From the NCBI RefSeq assembly GCF_001667115.1, contig NZ_LZIJ01000197.1, forward strand, positions 62,001-126,000: DNA of 64,000 bases, read 5' to 3'. The position numbers and the translations under genes are program-made. This document shows positions 1 through 8,778 of the stretch, in pieces (position 1 is the first letter of the stretch; every line of letters begins with the position of its first letter). The DNA comes from Mycobacterium sp. 852002-51163_SCH5372311 (GTDB lineage Bacteria; Actinomycetota; Actinomycetes; Mycobacteriales; Mycobacteriaceae). The notes beneath the pieces are model-generated. The model searched no databases and had not been told where the DNA came from. It worked only from the letters and a program-made list of their open reading frames with translations.

Positions 1-12
1 GGCGCAGCGATT

Positions 13-33
13 TCACGGATCGAGAATCCGTGA
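13..33. promoter_or_regulatory. 8-bp inverted repeat upstream of cydA
   Basis: TCACGGAT and ATCCGTGA form perfect 8-bp arms around a 5-nt centre, about 80 nt before the cydA start. No T-run follows, so a repressor/activator site or a leader hairpin is likelier than a terminator. Mycobacterial cydA promoters are known to be controlled by CRP, whose sites have TGTGA/TCACA arms; this dyad matches that only in part (TCAC/GTGA but reversed in order), so no regulator is named. Confidence 0.35.
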
Positions 34-60
34 TCCGATGGTAGCGTCGCCCCCGCTGTT

Positions 61-79
61 CTACTACACTGCGTCGTAG
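61..79. promoter_or_regulatory. Imperfect dyad in the cydA leader
   Basis: CTACTAC and GTCGTAG are 7-bp arms with one mismatch around a 5-nt spacer, about 35 nt before the cydA start. The TAC...GTA geometry recalls BlaI-type operators of mycobacteria, but the match is too weak to assign. It could be an operator or a leader stem. Confidence 0.25.
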
Positions 80-112
80 CAGACTAACGCCCCTGCAGCC
101 CCGGAGATGACA

Positions 113-1597
113 ATGAATGTCGTCGACATTTCACGCTGGCAGTTCGGTATTACGACTGTCTACCACTTCATCTTTGTGCCGCTCACCATCGGCTTGGCGC
201 CACTGCTGGCCGTGATGCAGACGGCGTGGGTGATCACCGACAACGTCGCCTGGTATCGCCTCACCAAGTTCTTCGGCAAGTTGTTCCTGATCAACTTCGC
301 CATCGGCGTGGCGACCGGGATCGTGCAGGAATTCCAGTTCGGCATGAATTGGAGCGAGTACTCCCGGTTCGTCGGCGACATCTTCGGCGCACCGCTGGCC
401 ATGGAAGGCCTGGCCGCCTTCTTCTTCGAGTCGACCTTCATCGGCCTATGGATCTTCGGCTGGAGCCGACTCCCGCGGCTGGTCCACCTGGCCTGCATCT
501 GGATTGTCGCTATCGGGGTCAACGTCTCCGCGTTTTTCATCATCGCGGCGAACTCCTTCATGCAGCACCCGGTCGGCGCGCACTACAACCCGTCGACCCA
601 CCGCGCCGAGCTGACCAGCATCGGTGCCCTGCTCACCAATAACACTGCGCAGGCGGCGTTTACCCACACCGTGCTCGGCGCGCTGATCACCGCCGCGACC
701 TTCGTCGCCGCCGTCAGCGCATGGTGGCTGGTCCGTTCGCACCGCGTTGAGGCCACAACCGAAACGCCGCCCGACGCGCCTGAACCGGCTGCCCCGACCA
801 TGTTTCGTCCGGCGACCATCCTGGGCTGTGGGGTTGCGTTGGTCGCGACGGCCGGTTTGTTCTTCACCGGTGACCACCAGGGCAAGTTGATGTTCCAGCA
901 GCAGCCGATGAAGATGGCGTCGGCGGAATCGTTGTGCGACACCGAAACCGATCCCTACTTCTCGGTCTTGACCGTCGGCAGGCAGAACAATTGCGACCAC
1001 CTCAGCCGCGTGATCCAGGTGCCGTATGTGCTGCCGATCCTGGCCGAAGGCAAAGCGACGGACGTCACGCTGCAGGGCGTACGCAATCTTCAGCAGGAGT
1101 ATCAACAGCGCTTCGGGCCCAACGACTATCGGCCCAACTTGTTCGTCACGTACTGGTCGTTCCGCGCCATGATCGGATTGCTCGCAATTCCCGTGCTTTT
1201 CGCATTGTGCGCCTTGTGGCTCACCCGCGGCGGACGGATCCCGAATCAGCGATGGTTCGCCTGGTTCGCGTTGCTGACGATTCCGGCTCCATTCCTGGCC
1301 AACAGCGCCGGCTGGGTGTTCACCGAAATGGGCCGTCAGCCTTGGATCGTGGTGCCCAATCCAACGGGTGATCAGCAGGTGCGACTCACCGTCGCCGAAG
1401 GCGTGTCCAACCACGCCTCCGGTGTGGTCGTCACCTCGCTGACGATGTTCACGCTGGTCTACGGAGTGCTGGCGGTCGTCTGGTTCTTCCTGCTCAAGCG
1501 CTACATCGTCGAAGGACCACTGGAACACGACGCCGAGCCGGCGCCTGCCCGTGCACCGGACGAGGACGAGGTAGCGCCGCTGTCGTTCGCGTACTGA
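113..1597 (+). CDS. cydA: Cytochrome bd quinol oxidase subunit I
   Basis: CydA is the quinol-oxidising, haem-bearing subunit of the bd-type terminal oxidase in the cytoplasmic membrane; it reduces O2 without pumping protons and matters under low oxygen. The 494-residue product has the family's N-terminal block with the haem-ligand histidine (His18 of this start), the MQHPVG block and the EMGRQPW motif at the end of the Q-loop region, plus multiple hydrophobic helices. Two in-frame ATGs exist at 107 and 113; I chose 113 because GGAG at 103-106 lies 6 nt before it, whereas the ATG at 107 directly abuts that site. It is first of cydA-cydB-cydD-cydC, orthologous to M. tuberculosis Rv1623c. Confidence 0.97.
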   Translation: MNVVDISRWQFGITTVYHFIFVPLTIGLAPLLAVMQTAWVITDNVAWYRLTKFFGKLFLINFAIGVATGIVQEFQFGMNWSEYSRFVGDIFGAPLAMEGLAAFFFESTFIGLWIFGWSRLPRLVHLACIWIVAIGVNVSAFFIIAANSFMQHPVGAHYNPSTHRAELTSIGALLTNNTAQAAFTHTVLGALITAATFVAAVSAWWLVRSHRVEATTETPPDAPEPAAPTMFRPATILGCGVALVATAGLFFTGDHQGKLMFQQQPMKMASAESLCDTETDPYFSVLTVGRQNNCDHLSRVIQVPYVLPILAEGKATDVTLQGVRNLQQEYQQRFGPNDYRPNLFVTYWSFRAMIGLLAIPVLFALCALWLTRGGRIPNQRWFAWFALLTIPAPFLANSAGWVFTEMGRQPWIVVPNPTGDQQVRLTVAEGVSNHASGVVVTSLTMFTLVYGVLAVVWFFLLKRYIVEGPLEHDAEPAPARAPDEDEVAPLSFAY

Positions 1598-1627
1598 CGC
1601 GGAGCCACTCGGGAAAGGAGCTGACTG

Positions 1628-2668
1628 ATGGGACTACAAGAGCTGTGGTTCGGTCTCATCGCATTGCTTTTCCTCGGCTTCTTCTTCCTCGAGGGATTCG
1701 ACTTCGGCGTCGGCATGTTGATGGAACCACTGGCCCGTTGGGGACACGGCGATCCGGAAACCCACCGGCGCGCGGCGCTCAACACCATCGGCCCCATCTG
1801 GGACGCCAACGAGGTTTGGCTGATCACTGCCGGCGCAGCCATGTTCGCCGCGTTTCCCGGCTGGTACGCCACAGTCTTCTCCACGCTGTACCTTCCCCTG
1901 CTGGCCATCCTGTTCGGCATGATCCTGCGCGTCGTTTCCATCGAATGGCGCGGAAAGATCGACGACACGAGATGGCGCGGCTGGGCCGACTTCGGCATCG
2001 CCGCCGGCTCCTGGCTGCCCGCTGTGCTGTGGGGGGTGGCGTTCGCGATTCTGGTGCGCGGGTTGCCGGTTGACGCCAAAGGCCAGATCCACCCGTCCAT
2101 CGGCGACGTGCTCAACCTTTACACCCTGCTGGGCGGATTGGCCACGGCCGGGCTGTTCTTACTCTATGGCGCGGTGTTCCTCGCATTGAAGACTTCTGGC
2201 GCCATCCGCGATGACGCCTACCGTATCGCGGTGTGGCTGACGATTCCCGTGACGGGAGTCGTTGCGGGATTTGGCCTTTGGACGCAGCTGGCGCACGGCA
2301 AAAGCTGGACGTGGGCGGTACTCGCGGTCGCCGTGCTAGCACAGTTGGGGGCGGTAATCCTGGTATGGCGGCGCGCATCCGACGGCTGGGCTTTTGTCTG
2401 CACCGCCCTGGTGGTCGTCGCCGTCGTGGTGTTGTTGTTCGGCTCGCTGTATCCCGATTTGGTGCCCTCGACGCTGAATGACGAATGGGGCGTGACGATC
2501 TACAACGCCTCGTCAACCCCCTACACGCTCAAGATCATGACCTGGGTGACCGGGATCATGGCCCCCCTGACGGTGGTCTACCAGGCTTGGACGTATTGGG
2601 TTTTCCGGCAACGGATCTCGGCTGAGCGGATACCCGCGTCGGTCGGCCTGACAAGGCGCCCTTCCTGA
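1628..2668 (+). CDS. cydB: Cytochrome bd quinol oxidase subunit II
   Basis: CydB is the second integral-membrane subunit and pairs with CydA to form the oxidase. The 346-residue product starts with the typical GLQELWFGLIALLFLGFFFLEGFDFGVGML-type first helix and carries the block around GPIWDANEVWL that is conserved across CydB proteins. It is hydrophobic throughout, about 8-9 helices. A good ribosome site (AAAGGAG, 1613-1619) sits 8 nt before the ATG. It lies 30 nt downstream of cydA in the same operon and matches the usual family length, with no sign of damage. Confidence 0.97.
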   Translation: MGLQELWFGLIALLFLGFFFLEGFDFGVGMLMEPLARWGHGDPETHRRAALNTIGPIWDANEVWLITAGAAMFAAFPGWYATVFSTLYLPLLAILFGMILRVVSIEWRGKIDDTRWRGWADFGIAAGSWLPAVLWGVAFAILVRGLPVDAKGQIHPSIGDVLNLYTLLGGLATAGLFLLYGAVFLALKTSGAIRDDAYRIAVWLTIPVTGVVAGFGLWTQLAHGKSWTWAVLAVAVLAQLGAVILVWRRASDGWAFVCTALVVVAVVVLLFGSLYPDLVPSTLNDEWGVTIYNASSTPYTLKIMTWVTGIMAPLTVVYQAWTYWVFRQRISAERIPASVGLTRRPS

Positions 2669-2680
2669 GCGCCAGCGATT

Positions 2681-2704
2681 CATTGTCCACTTCATTGTCC
2701 ACTT
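2681..2704 (+). repeat. Tandem 12-bp duplication across the cydD start
   Basis: CATTGTCCACTT occurs twice in direct tandem (2681-2692 and 2693-2704). Each copy carries an in-frame TTG, so the duplication creates two equivalent candidate start codons for cydD and adds four residues (MSTS) to the N-terminus. Confidence 0.9.
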
Positions 2705-4389
2705 CGAGGAAGAACAGGGGCCTGGTGGACCCCCGCCTGTGGCGGGCGTCGACCGCGTTGCGCCGCTACCTGGTGGCCGCAGTGGCGTGCGGAGTGGTCA
2801 TCTCCGGGTGCGCGATCGGCTCGGCGGTGGTTCTCGCGAGCATCGTCGCAGGGGTCGTGAGCAATCCTGCCGTCCGCGGCATGGAACGGTGGCTGGGACC
2901 CCTGTCAATACTGCTGGCGCTCTGGACTATTCGGGCAGCGACGAACTGGCTTCAGGCGCGGCTGGGCCAACGGGGCGCCAGCGCGGTGATCGCCGATATC
3001 AACGGTCAGGTGCTCTCAGCGGTGACAGACCGCGAGCCCAGACGCTTGGCGGCCGAACGTGACGCCGCCGCGATGGTGGTCACCCGCGGCCTGGACGGTT
3101 TGCGTCCGTACTTCACCGGCTACCTGCCCACCTTGCTGCTTGCCGCGATCCTGACCCCGGCCACGGTTGGGGTGATTGCGCTTTACGACTTGAAATCCAC
3201 CGCGATCGTTGCGATCACGCTGCCGCTGATCCCCGTGTTCATGGTGCTGATCGGGTTGGCGACGGCCGAAAGATCAGCCGCCGCGCTGGCGGCCATGACG
3301 ACGCTGCAGGCGCGATTGCTGGACCTTATCGCCGGCATTCCGACGTTGCGGGCGCTGGGACGGACGTCCGGGCCGGAACATCGCATCGCCGAACTCGCTG
3401 CCGCGCACCGGCGCTCGGCGATGGCGACGCTGCGCATCGCGTTTTTGTCGGCGCTGGTGCTCGAATTGCTGGCCACCCTGGGTGTGGCCCTGGTGGCGGT
3501 GAGTATCGGTCTTCGCCTGGTGTTCGGTGAGATGACCCTGACCGCCGGTCTGACGGTCCTGCTGCTGGCCCCGGACGTGTACTGGCCGCTGCGCCGCATC
3601 GGCGCGGAATTCCATGCCGCCCAAGACGGTAGGACCGCGGCCGACAAAGCCTTCGCGCTGATCGGCGAGCAAACTGAGCGGTCGCCGGCCCGACAGACCG
3701 TCGATGCCAGCGGCGCGGTGATCCGCATCGAAAACCTCAGCGTCTCAGGCCGCGACGGCTGTGCGCCCCGCGACCTGACGGCGCTGATCGAGCCCGCTCA
3801 GGTGACGGTGCTGACCGGACGAAACGGCGCCGGCAAGAGCACCACGCTGCAGGCGATCGCGGGGCTCACAGTGCCGTCGTCGGGCCGGGTCACCGTGGCC
3901 GGCGTGGACGTGACCGACCTGGTGCCCGAGGTGTGGTGGCGTCAATTGTCCTGGCTGCCTCAGCGCCCCGTTCTGGTTCCGGGCACCGTCCGCGCGAATC
4001 TGCTTCTGTTAGGCGCTCTGGATGACCTGGAAAGCGCCTGCGCTGCAGTCGGATTCGACAAGGTGCTGGCCGAGCTGCCCGACGGGTTGGACACCAAGCT
4101 GGGCCGCAGCGGCGTGGGCTTGTCGTTGGGTCAGCGGCAACGCCTGGGTCTGGCCCGAGCCCTCGGATCGTCGGCCCCGGTGCTGCTGCTGGACGAACCG
4201 ACGGCGCACCTGGACGCCGACGCCGAGGACGTTGTGCTGCGAGCCATCGCGGAGCGTGCCCGCGCCGGTGCGACCGTGGTGGTGGTTGGGCATCGGGAGC
4301 GCGTGGTGGCAATCGGCGACCGGGTCGTAGCGGTTGCCCCGGATATTCCGCAGGCTCGCCACATCGAGGTCCACCATGCCCCGGTCTGA
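2683..4389 (+). CDS. cydD: ABC transporter CydD, cytochrome bd assembly
   Basis: CydD forms a heterodimer with CydC that exports cysteine/glutathione or otherwise acts at the membrane to allow assembly of cytochrome bd. The product has an N-terminal membrane domain (about residues 25-325) and a C-terminal ATPase with Walker A GRNGAGKST (about residue 379), signature LSLGQ (about 480) and Walker B VLLLDEP (about 500). The longest frame starts at TTG 2683; TTG 2695 lies in the second copy of a 12-bp tandem duplication and GTG 2725 is a third option. None has a strong ribosome site, though AGGAAG at 2708-2713 precedes the GTG by 11 nt. It begins 14 nt after cydB. Start uncertain, function firm. 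Confidence 0.93.
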   Translation: MSTSLSTSRKNRGLVDPRLWRASTALRRYLVAAVACGVVISGCAIGSAVVLASIVAGVVSNPAVRGMERWLGPLSILLALWTIRAATNWLQARLGQRGASAVIADINGQVLSAVTDREPRRLAAERDAAAMVVTRGLDGLRPYFTGYLPTLLLAAILTPATVGVIALYDLKSTAIVAITLPLIPVFMVLIGLATAERSAAALAAMTTLQARLLDLIAGIPTLRALGRTSGPEHRIAELAAAHRRSAMATLRIAFLSALVLELLATLGVALVAVSIGLRLVFGEMTLTAGLTVLLLAPDVYWPLRRIGAEFHAAQDGRTAADKAFALIGEQTERSPARQTVDASGAVIRIENLSVSGRDGCAPRDLTALIEPAQVTVLTGRNGAGKSTTLQAIAGLTVPSSGRVTVAGVDVTDLVPEVWWRQLSWLPQRPVLVPGTVRANLLLLGALDDLESACAAVGFDKVLAELPDGLDTKLGRSGVGLSLGQRQRLGLARALGSSAPVLLLDEPTAHLDADAEDVVLRAIAERARAGATVVVVGHRERVVAIGDRVVAVAPDIPQARHIEVHHAPV

Positions 4390-6025
4390 CCCTCTCCTTC
4401 AAGGTATGACCTTGTTGCGACCGCGTGTCCGACGTGTGTTGGCGGCCATCGCCTTGGGCGTGGCGTCGCTGGGCAGTGCGCTGGCGCTGGCCGGGGTTTC
4501 GGCGTGGCTGATCACCCGGGCCTGGCAGATGCCGCCCGTGCTCGACCTGTCCGTCGCGGTCGTAGCCGTGCGGACGTTCGCGATATCGCGTGGCGTGCTG
4601 CACTATTGCGAACGGCTGGCTACCCACGACACCGCCTTGCGCGCGGCCGGCACTGCCCGCGTACAGGTCTATCACCGGCTGGCTCACGGCCCCGCGGCGA
4701 CTGCGGTCCGATTGCACAGCGGCGAACTGGTGGCACGCGTCGGCGCTGACGTCGACGAACTGGCCGACGTGCTGGTGCGTGCTCTGGTGCCCATTGGGGT
4801 CGCGGGAATCCTGGCGCTCGCGGCGACGGCAGTGGTCGGGGCGATTTCGCTGCCGGCCGCGGCGGTGCTGGCGATTTGCCTGCTGGTCGCCGGCGGTGTT
4901 GCGCCCTGGTTTGCCGCCCGGGCCGCGGTTTCCCAGGAAGCAGTTGCCCGCCAACATCATTCAGATCGTGACACGTCGGCGATGATCGCGCTCGAGCATG
5001 CGCCGGAACTTCGGGTCGCCGGTGTGCTGCCGGAGGTCATCGCCGAATCGCAACGGCGCCAACGTGCCTGGGGAGCCGCTCTCGACGCCGCCGCTCGACC
5101 CGCCGCTTTCGCCGAGGCGATGCCGACCGCTGCAATCGGTGCCAGCGTGCTCGGCGCGGTGGTCGCCGGAATCGGGATGGCGAGCACCGTCGCACCGACC
5201 ACGCTTGCGGTCTTGATGTTGTTGCCGCTGTCGGCGTTCGAGGCGACGGCGGCCTTGCCGGCGGCCGCCGTCCAGTTGACACGATCGCGGATCGCTGCCG
5301 TTCGGCTGCTCGATTTGGCGCCGCCGAATGTCACATTGGCGGACCCAAAACCGTTATCGCCTATACCAACTGACACCGGTCGGTTGACCGCCGACGCGTG
5401 TACCGGACACCCGGAAGCGGATGGTTCCACCCCGGTGACCCTTGACCTGCCACCGGGCGCACGGATGGCCGTCACCGGTGCCAGCGGTTCCGGCAAGACG
5501 ACACTGCTGATGACACTTGCGGGACTGCTGCCGCCGTTACACGGGCAGGTAGCCCTGGACGGCACCGATCTGAGCCAGTACGACCAGGCTCAGTTACCCA
5601 AGGCTGTAGGTTTTTTCGCCGAGGATGCGCACATCTTCGCCACCACCGTCCGAGACAATCTGCTTGTGGCGCGCGGGGATTGTCGCGACGACGAACTCGT
5701 GGCAGCGCTGGCAGCGGTCGGACTCGGCGACTGGCTCGCCGGCCTGCCCCAGGGTCTGTCGACGGTATTGACTGGTGGTGCACAAGCGGTCTCGGCCGGC
5801 CAGCGCAGACGGTTACTGCTGGCCCGCGCGGTGCTTGCACCGGCCCGGATCGTGTTGCTCGACGAGCCGACCGAGCACCTGGACCCGACCGACGCCGAGC
5901 CGATTCTGCGTGATCTGCTGAGCCCGAATTCCACCCTGATGACTACAGGCAAAACGGTGGTTCTCGCTACTCACCACCTGCCCGACGACATTCGCTGCCC
6001 CGAATACCGTTGGCATCCAATCTGA
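4376..6025 (+). CDS. cydC: ABC transporter CydC, cytochrome bd assembly
   Basis: CydC is the partner of CydD in the ABC exporter needed for bd oxidase maturation. It has an N-terminal transmembrane domain (first ~300 residues) and an ATPase domain with GASGSGKTTLL, the signature VSAGQ and Walker B IVLLDEPTEHLD. I chose ATG 4376 because GAGG (4366-4369) stands 6 nt before it; the frame is open further upstream but only inside cydD. The start overlaps the end of cydD by 14 nt, which suggests translational coupling. The product is 549 residues, normal for the family. It ends the cyd operon. Confidence 0.95.
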   Translation: MPRSDPLLQGMTLLRPRVRRVLAAIALGVASLGSALALAGVSAWLITRAWQMPPVLDLSVAVVAVRTFAISRGVLHYCERLATHDTALRAAGTARVQVYHRLAHGPAATAVRLHSGELVARVGADVDELADVLVRALVPIGVAGILALAATAVVGAISLPAAAVLAICLLVAGGVAPWFAARAAVSQEAVARQHHSDRDTSAMIALEHAPELRVAGVLPEVIAESQRRQRAWGAALDAAARPAAFAEAMPTAAIGASVLGAVVAGIGMASTVAPTTLAVLMLLPLSAFEATAALPAAAVQLTRSRIAAVRLLDLAPPNVTLADPKPLSPIPTDTGRLTADACTGHPEADGSTPVTLDLPPGARMAVTGASGSGKTTLLMTLAGLLPPLHGQVALDGTDLSQYDQAQLPKAVGFFAEDAHIFATTVRDNLLVARGDCRDDELVAALAAVGLGDWLAGLPQGLSTVLTGGAQAVSAGQRRRLLLARAVLAPARIVLLDEPTEHLDPTDAEPILRDLLSPNSTLMTTGKTVVLATHHLPDDIRCPEYRWHPI

Positions 6026-6366
6026 CCAACGCTCGAAGTCCATGAGTGCGTCATATACGACTGCAGGTTTCGCAGGTGACTACTGTTCAATCCGACAGCA
6101 CACACAAGCAGACACAACCGGCAAATTACTACAGATCGCCTGTAAGCCAGTGGCAATGCAGCAATTCGCTCGGCCTGGTGAGTTGCCCTGGAGACGATCG
6201 GACGCGTTCGATCCGCGCTCTGGGGCGACCGCGGTTTGCGTTCATCGAGACATCAACTACTGCGACTGCCGTCGGCGTGTTGTGTGCGTGGATTGAGTGT
6301 CGAGGGGCGCGCTTCTGGCCAACAATCATGACGGTCCAATCGAACGACAAATTGAGCCAAGCCTTT
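6026..6366. other. 341-bp convergent intergenic region
   Basis: This stretch lies between the 3' ends of cydC (+) and the DUF2156 gene (-). The open frames here have no family signature, no ribosome site and codon use unlike the neighbours. A short dyad, TACAG-N5-CTGTA, lies near 6130-6145 and is the only structure seen; no T-rich terminator was found. Confidence 0.5.
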
Positions 6367-7764
6367 TCACAGGTGCCGCCGACGCGGCATGAACTCCAGC
6401 GACAGGAGGACCAGCAGCAGGGGAACCAGCTGGGTCAGCGTGACCAGCGCGTAACGCCGGGCGTCCAGCGCGTGGAACTTGCGCACATACCGGTACAGCG
6501 ACTCGAGTGCGACCAACGGGTCCAAAAAGTGGATCAACCTGTAGAAGATCCGCTGCAGCCTGCTGCGATTCTTGTCCTCAAAGATCTCCGGAAAGGCGGC
6601 GAAGGTAAGCGATACCCGCTGCGCGCCTTCCTCTTTGGCCGCATTGATCATGTCGATGCTTAGCCGCTCGTCGATTCCGTTCGGCGCCCCGCGACGTCGC
6701 CACGGCACGTCCAGGCTGATTTCGCTGCCACCGCCCGCGGTTGCATACCGATGGAAACCCTGGACCCGCCCGGCGGCATCTCGGGCGATGATCAGTCGTA
6801 TTCCAGGAAAGCGGCCCTCCAGGACACCGTCCAGGTTCATATAGAACCCGCGGTCGGTGTGAGCTCCGCTGGGTGAGGCCCGCACCACATCCGTCAACTC
6901 GGCCAGCTGCTTGTCGTCGAGTTCTTGCTCCGACACGATCTCCGTCGTGATGCCCGCGTTGTGGGTGCGCTGTACCGCTTGACGCAGATTGCGAAACTTG
7001 CGGCCGACCATCTCGAAATTGGCGACGTCGACCACGACGTCACAGCCAATCGGTATGGGCCGCAACGATTGCCCGACCACCACCGTGTCTGTCCACAGCT
7101 TCAGCCGCCGCTCGCTGCATCCGACAACGGCGATCCGCCAGCCGCGGGTATGGCACATAGCCGCGAAATCGGCGACCAGCTCTGGGAATTGGGTTTCATC
7201 GCCAATTGGGTCACCACCGACGACCGCGAATCCCATGCGCGTCCGGTATGCCAGCGCCGCGGTGCCGGCGGCGTTGAAGTGGTAGCTCTTGCCCGTCTGC
7301 ATCGCGAACGGCGCCAACGGATCCGCGGTGGTGGCGTCGATCAATCTCCACGCTCGCGGCAGATCTCCAGGGTTGGGCCGCGAGGACGTCGCCCACATCA
7401 ACACCATCCCCGAGCCGGCGATCAGCACGTCACCGAGCAGGTCGAACGCCAGCACATGCGCGCCCAGGCCCGCTAGCAGTACTAGCGCGGCCGCAGTGGC
7501 ATGCATGGCGGTCACCGGTCGTCCCAGGAAAATGCCGCGGGCAATGAACGTCACCGCAACCAGAACCGTCAGTGACCAGCCGAGCCGGCCCGCGTAGTGC
7601 CATTCCGGGTGGTCGTAATGGCGGGCGAGAATCACCACCAGCCAACAGGTCGCGCATAGCAGCGCCAGTGCACCGGTCCAACGTGCGATTCGCGAGTCGA
7701 CGTGAACGACCACGCGTTCGCGCGCGCGAACCCTCGGTACCACATCTACCGCCGGACCGTTCAC
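6367..7764 (-). CDS. DUF2156 (MprF/LysX-like acyltransferase fold) membrane protein
   Basis: The product has a short N-terminal membrane part of about four helices (first ~130 residues), then a soluble domain of about 300 residues with GNAT-like features (HFNAAGTAALAYRTRMGFAVVGGDPIG, later RVQGFHRYAT and ERLSIDMINAAKEEGA) and one C-terminal hydrophobic helix. This is the layout of DUF2156 proteins, related to the aminoacyl-tRNA-dependent lipid transferase MprF; the substrate is unknown. Two GTGs occur at 7770 and 7764; GGAGG overlaps the first and lies 5 nt before the second, so I take 7764. It follows tesB on the same strand and corresponds to Rv1619. Confidence 0.85.
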   Translation of the reverse strand: MNGPAVDVVPRVRARERVVVHVDSRIARWTGALALLCATCWLVVILARHYDHPEWHYAGRLGWSLTVLVAVTFIARGIFLGRPVTAMHATAAALVLLAGLGAHVLAFDLLGDVLIAGSGMVLMWATSSRPNPGDLPRAWRLIDATTADPLAPFAMQTGKSYHFNAAGTAALAYRTRMGFAVVGGDPIGDETQFPELVADFAAMCHTRGWRIAVVGCSERRLKLWTDTVVVGQSLRPIPIGCDVVVDVANFEMVGRKFRNLRQAVQRTHNAGITTEIVSEQELDDKQLAELTDVVRASPSGAHTDRGFYMNLDGVLEGRFPGIRLIIARDAAGRVQGFHRYATAGGGSEISLDVPWRRRGAPNGIDERLSIDMINAAKEEGAQRVSLTFAAFPEIFEDKNRSRLQRIFYRLIHFLDPLVALESLYRYVRKFHALDARRYALVTLTQLVPLLLVLLSLEFMPRRRHL

Positions 7765-7908
7765 CCTCACCTCCCGATGCGCTGTCCGTCAGCTGAACGG
7801 CACACCTGCCGCCTGTTCCATCGACTAACCGGCTACCAACAAAATACGCCGATCGCCGTCGTCGCTGAGCCCATTGCGGACGGTTGTCCGTCAGGACCCA
7901 CAACCTGA

Positions 7909-8775
7909 CTATCGGCGCGCGGCCGGGAAATATTTCAGGACGCCTTCCTGCACCACCGTGGCGATGAGCTGCCCGGATCGGTCGAAGAAATGCCCGGTGC
8001 CCAGCCCGCGGGAATCCGAAGCGACCGGCGACGACGTCGAATACAAGACCCAGTCGCCGAAATTGACGGGCCGGTGAAACCACACCGAGTGGTTGGCCGA
8101 CGCCGCGAAGATGCGATCGAACCCCCACGACAGCCCATGCGTGGTGATGACGGAATCCAGCACGGTGGTGTCCGAGGAATACAGCATGGTCGCGGCATGC
8201 AGCACGGGATCGTCGGGCATAGCACCCAGAGCTTTGAGCCAAACCCGGTTGTGGGCAAGCCGATCGCCCTTCTCGCGCATCACCCATGCCGGGTCATTTG
8301 TGTAGCGCCATTCGATCGGCTGCAGAGCGTTGACGAAGTGCGGAACGGTTTGCTCGTAGCCGCGTAGCAACTCGCCGATCGGCGGCAGCGTGTGCGGGTC
8401 GGGTACCTCCGGCGGATCGACAGCATGCTCGAGCCCACGGCCGCCGGACATGTAGGAAATCATCGCCGAGGAAAGCAACATCCCGTCCTGCACCGCGTCG
8501 ACCCGCCGATTGGCGAAGCGCCGCTCATCCCGCAGCCGGACAACCTGGAATTCGATGTCCTTCGCGGTATCACCGCCGTTGATGAAGTGTACCGAGACGG
8601 CGCTGGGCGGCAGGTCGTCGCGGGTCAGGCTGCGAGTGCTGGCGACGAAGGACTGCGCCACGAGCAGCCCGCCGAATGTGCGCATCGGGTTCTTGCTCGG
8701 ATGAGATCCGATAAACCGGTCGTCGGCGACGCGTTTGAGATCCAGTACTGCCAGCAGTTCGTCGAAGTCGGACAC
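7909..8775 (-). CDS. tesB: Acyl-CoA thioesterase II
   Basis: TesB-type thioesterases hydrolyse acyl-CoA to free fatty acid and CoA in the cytoplasm. The 288-residue product carries the double hot-dog pattern: N-terminal MRTFGGLLVAQSFVAS, then SVHFINGGD and FANRRVDAVQDG, and a C-terminal half with HSVWFHRPVNFGDWVLYS and ASDSRGLGTGHFFDRSGQLIATVVQEGVLK. These are the expected TesB blocks, including the Asp of the second half. The GTG start follows the pykA stop by 3 nt, so the two are co-transcribed and probably coupled. It is orthologous to Rv1618. Confidence 0.94.
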   Translation of the reverse strand: MSDFDELLAVLDLKRVADDRFIGSHPSKNPMRTFGGLLVAQSFVASTRSLTRDDLPPSAVSVHFINGGDTAKDIEFQVVRLRDERRFANRRVDAVQDGMLLSSAMISYMSGGRGLEHAVDPPEVPDPHTLPPIGELLRGYEQTVPHFVNALQPIEWRYTNDPAWVMREKGDRLAHNRVWLKALGAMPDDPVLHAATMLYSSDTTVLDSVITTHGLSWGFDRIFAASANHSVWFHRPVNFGDWVLYSTSSPVASDSRGLGTGHFFDRSGQLIATVVQEGVLKYFPAARR

Positions 8776-8778
8776 GCT

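Noticed and set aside
446..1528. Long minus-strand frame (360 codons) antisense to cydA
   Set aside because: It is the GC-rich shadow of cydA: composition is His/Arg/Gln-rich with no family signature, while the + strand encodes an unmistakable CydA.
3890..4960. 356-codon minus-strand frame opposite cydD/cydC
   Set aside because: No start context or motif, and fully covered by two well-supported ABC transporter genes with overlapping ends.
6046..6663. 205-codon + strand frame after cydC
   Set aside because: Runs from the convergent gap into the 3' end of the DUF2156 gene; composition changes midway and nothing supports it as a gene.
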